A stretch of DNA of 31,572 bases from Burkholderiales bacterium UBA4657 (GTDB lineage Bacteria > Pseudomonadota > Gammaproteobacteria > Burkholderiales > Burkholderiaceae_E): positions 2,910 through 34,481 of the forward strand of contig DHLX01000001.1 in the NCBI GenBank assembly GCA_002405475.1, written 5' to 3'. The position numbers were made by a program, and so were the translations under genes. The notes beneath the pieces are model-generated. The model did no database searches. It saw only the letters and a list, made by a program, of their open reading frames with translations, and was not told where the DNA came from. Below, one piece after another: positions 29,793 through 31,572 of this stretch; the first letter of the stretch is position 1; each line of letters begins with the position of its first letter.

Positions 29793-30557
29793 TTATTCAG
29801 CAGTCAGCCAGTTCAACAGTTGCCCGACTGCCACCAGCCCGACGGTGGCAGTGACATGCATAGCTGAACCGTAGCCGGCGCAGCTTAGCGCCGTACCCGG
29901 CATGCAGTCCATGGGTGGCGCGCCTCGAGGTTCGTCTACATAGACCGCGTTAATGCCCATTTTTTTGGCACGGGCCTGACCACTGGGAAAACCATAATCC
30001 TTACGCAGTCGTGCACGTACCTTGGACAACAGCGGGTCATTGTGAGTCAGCGACAAATCGCCCAATCTGACCCGGCTGGCGTCGGTTTTTCCGCCGGCAG
30101 CGCCACACATGACCAGGCGCAAGCCCTGGTTGCGGCAATAAGCCGCCAGTGCTGCTTTGGTACGTACCTCGTCAATCGCGTCTAGCACTGCTGACGTGGT
30201 ATCAAGCAGGCTCGCCATGTTATTTGCGTTCAAAAAATCTTCGACACATTCCAACTGGCAGTGTGGGTTAATGAGGCGCAAGCGCTCGGCCAGTGCCACG
30301 ACTTTAGCCTGCCCCAGTGTTGAGGTCAGGGCTTGCGCCTGGCGGTTCAGGTTCGATTCGGCGACCTGGTCCAGGTCTACCAGCCGCACTCGTCCCAGCC
30401 CGGAGCGTACCAGGGCTTCGGCGGCCCATGAACCAACACCGCCCAGCCCGACCACTGTAACGTGGGCTTGTTGCAGACGCGCCAGCGCATTGGCTCCATA
30501 TAAGCGGTTGATACCGCCGAAGGCGCGCGCATTATTTAATTCTGAAAAAATAGTCAT
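29793..30557 (-). CDS. tcdA: tRNA threonylcarbamoyladenosine dehydratase
   Basis: A 254-residue E1-like (ThiF/MoeB superfamily) enzyme that converts t6A37 in tRNA to cyclic ct6A with ATP. The nucleotide-binding VVGLGGVGSWAAEALVRSG lies at about residues 35-53; key parts are GLGGVGS and the following RLVDLDQVAESNLNRQ. VLDAIDEVRTKAAL and CGAAGGKTDASRV are typical of TcdA/YgdL. The C-terminus has GYGSAMHVTATVGLVAVGQ, a hydrophobic helix that tethers the enzyme near the membrane in relatives. The start at 30557 gives the normal N-terminus; its ribosome binding site is weak. It converges on the propeller gene with 58 bases between stops. Confidence 0.94.
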   Translation of the reverse strand: MTIFSELNNARAFGGINRLYGANALARLQQAHVTVVGLGGVGSWAAEALVRSGLGRVRLVDLDQVAESNLNRQAQALTSTLGQAKVVALAERLRLINPHCQLECVEDFLNANNMASLLDTTSAVLDAIDEVRTKAALAAYCRNQGLRLVMCGAAGGKTDASRVRLGDLSLTHNDPLLSKVRARLRKDYGFPSGQARAKKMGINAVYVDEPRGAPPMDCMPGTALSCAGYGSAMHVTATVGLVAVGQLLNWLTAE

Positions 30558-30624
30558 AATGTGAATGCTAGCCCTTTTTTATGTGGTTTTGCGTCGATAT
30601 TTTGATCTTGATCTTGCCACGGTT

Positions 30625-30635
30625 TGACGGACACC
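30625..30635 (+). repeat. Probable left end of the IS3-family element
   Basis: TGACGGACACC, 28 bases before the orfA ATG, resembles the TG-starting ends of IS3-family elements in position and composition. The right end is outside the window, so neither the inverted repeat nor a target duplication can be confirmed. Confidence 0.4.
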
Positions 30636-30662
30636 TTAATCTATTAAGACTAGGAGTCCATC

Positions 30663-30985
30663 ATGTCAAAAGCCAGAGCCCGTACCCAGCTGAGTTTCGT
30701 CAGCAGATTGTTGAATTGGCAGCAACCAGAAAGACACCCAAGGAATTGTCGGACGAGTTCGGAGTTTCCGTCCAGACCGTTGTTAACTGGGTCGGCGCTT
30801 CCAAGGCCGGCGTGACTATTGGTGCCAAAGGGAAGCAGTCATCGCGAAGCGCCGAGCAGGAAGAGATTGCCCGATTGCGCCGCGAGCTTAAACGAGTCCA
30901 GATGTAGCGCGACATCTTGGCGAAGGCTACGGCCTGGTTCGCGGGAAACAACGACAAGACATCCACTCCGTCTACGAAGTCGTGA
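30663..30985 (+). pseudogene. IS3-family OrfA, frameshifted and with an internal stop
   Basis: The ATG at 30663 leads into the wrong frame. Adding one A to the A-run at 30668-30671 would give MSKSQSPYPAEFRQQIVELA, the usual OrfA start of this group. From there the correct frame encodes the helix-turn-helix (PKELSDEFGVSVQTVVNWV) and the leucine-zipper-like RSAEQEEIARLRRELKRVQM. TAG at 30905-30907 then stands where relatives have GAG (Glu before RDIL), and the frame continues RDILAKATAWFAG to a stop at 30983-30985. Two independent lesions mean no functional OrfA. Alternatively one lesion could be a sequencing error in a short A-run, but the substitution is harder to explain that way. Confidence 0.85.
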
Positions 30986-31572
30986 ACGCGAATCAGGCTA
31001 AATTTTCGGTGCGCACGATGTGCCAAGTTCTGGATGTTTCGACCAGCGGATTTTATGACTGGTCCAGCCGTGCGCCCAGTGCGCGCAGCATCGCCAAAGC
31101 TGTGCTGACTGAGCGTGTGGAGCAGATTCACAAAGAATCGCATTACACATACGGTAGACCCCGCATCAAGGCGGAACTGGCCGCGCAAGGTCTTGGGGTC
31201 GGAAACGACAGAATCGCACATTTGATGAAATCGCTGGGTATCCGCGGACTGAGCAAACGTAAGAGCTTTACTGCCACCACCACCAGAGCGCCAGAAAATC
31301 CAAGGGTTCCGGATCTGGTGAACAGGGACTTCGTTGCCGAGGGGCCCAACCAATTGTGGGTGGCCGACATGACTTACGTGCCGACATGGGCGGGATTCAT
31401 TTACTTGGCCATCGTGCTGGATGTGTGGAGCCGCCGGGTCGTTGGTTGGTCGATTGGCGAGCTCATGCGTGCCGAATTGGTCTTGGCTGCGCTGAACATG
31501 GCTTTGGAGCAGCGCTGTCCACAAAACGTCATCATCACAGCGACCAGAGGCGGGGTACAGTACCAGCGCGAC
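30958..31572 (+). pseudogene. IS3-family OrfB (DDE transposase), partial and probably inactive
   Basis: The -1 frame relative to orfA encodes the OrfB region from DIHSVYEVV onward and is cut by the window edge. Recognisable parts are FSVRTMCQVLDVSTSGFYDW, HYTYGRPRIKAEL, the KSLGIRGLSKRK basic segment and the rve core with the first catalytic Asp in LWVADMTYVPTW. The second Asp is missing: at 31528-31569 the frame reads VIITATRGGVQYQ, while the neighbouring frame holds HHSD. Restoring a lost C near 31534 and removing an extra A near 31546 would give VIHHSDRGGVQYQ, the normal motif. The third catalytic Glu is beyond the window. Confidence 0.8.

Larger units (their letters stand above)
30625..31572 (+). 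mobile_element. IS3-family insertion sequence, decayed, right part missing
   Basis: The element shows the IS3 plan: an HTH-type orfA followed by a DDE-type orfB in the -1 frame, expressed as a fusion by frameshifting in active copies. The left end is probably at 30625 and the element runs off the window. orfA has a frameshift at its first codons and a nonsense codon; orfB has a short out-of-frame patch over its second catalytic Asp. It lies 68 bases upstream of tcdA and does not interrupt a recognisable gene. Confidence 0.85.

Overview
The window is chromosomal DNA of a betaproteobacterium, most likely Burkholderiales in or near the Alcaligenaceae. This is inferred from gene order and protein style, not from a search. 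The argH / algZ-algR neighbourhood, the string pgk-pyk-fba-purC-purE-purK-sua5, a TRAP transporter with a Tat-exported binding protein, and tRNA sequences of betaproteobacterial type all point that way. Coding density is high, and many genes overlap by ATGA or lie back to back.

Layout. Bases 1-99 are the 3' end of an FG-GAP protein, followed by about 500 bases with no gene I can support. A tRNA-Ala/tRNA-Glu unit (promoter at 596-624) faces a minus-strand block: a TerC/Alx-type membrane protein, then the coupled set darP-mog-esterase. pmbA diverges from darP. Next is a TRAP transporter split over two converging units: the binding protein on plus, the two membrane subunits on minus, with two terminators between them. 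argH (minus) diverges from an AlgZ/AlgR-like two-component pair. carAB follows with its own extended -10 promoter and leader, then greA behind a terminator.

The middle is central metabolism: pgk, pyk (with a HexR-like palindrome upstream), class II fba, an HDOD protein, then the purine genes purC-purE-purK coupled to sua5/tsaC. The right part is compact accessory DNA: a SemiSWEET-like protein, a small lipoprotein, a MarR regulator, msrA, a 578-residue lipoprotein with a predicted seven-bladed FG-GAP propeller, and tcdA. A decayed IS3-family element runs off the right edge.

How the genes work together. carAB feeds carbamoyl phosphate to pyrimidine and arginine synthesis, and argH closes the arginine pathway. 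purE and purK act as a pair on AIR carboxylation, and purC uses their product. pgk, pyk and fba are glycolytic/gluconeogenic. sua5/tsaC starts t6A modification of tRNA and tcdA finishes it to ct6A.

I found no CRISPR array, prophage or defence island, and nothing that is clearly a new system. The best leads are the HexR-like operator, two terminator-like hairpins that abut ribosome binding sites, an 11-bp inverted repeat enclosing tRNA-Glu, the propeller lipoprotein, and the traceable lesions in the IS3 transposase.
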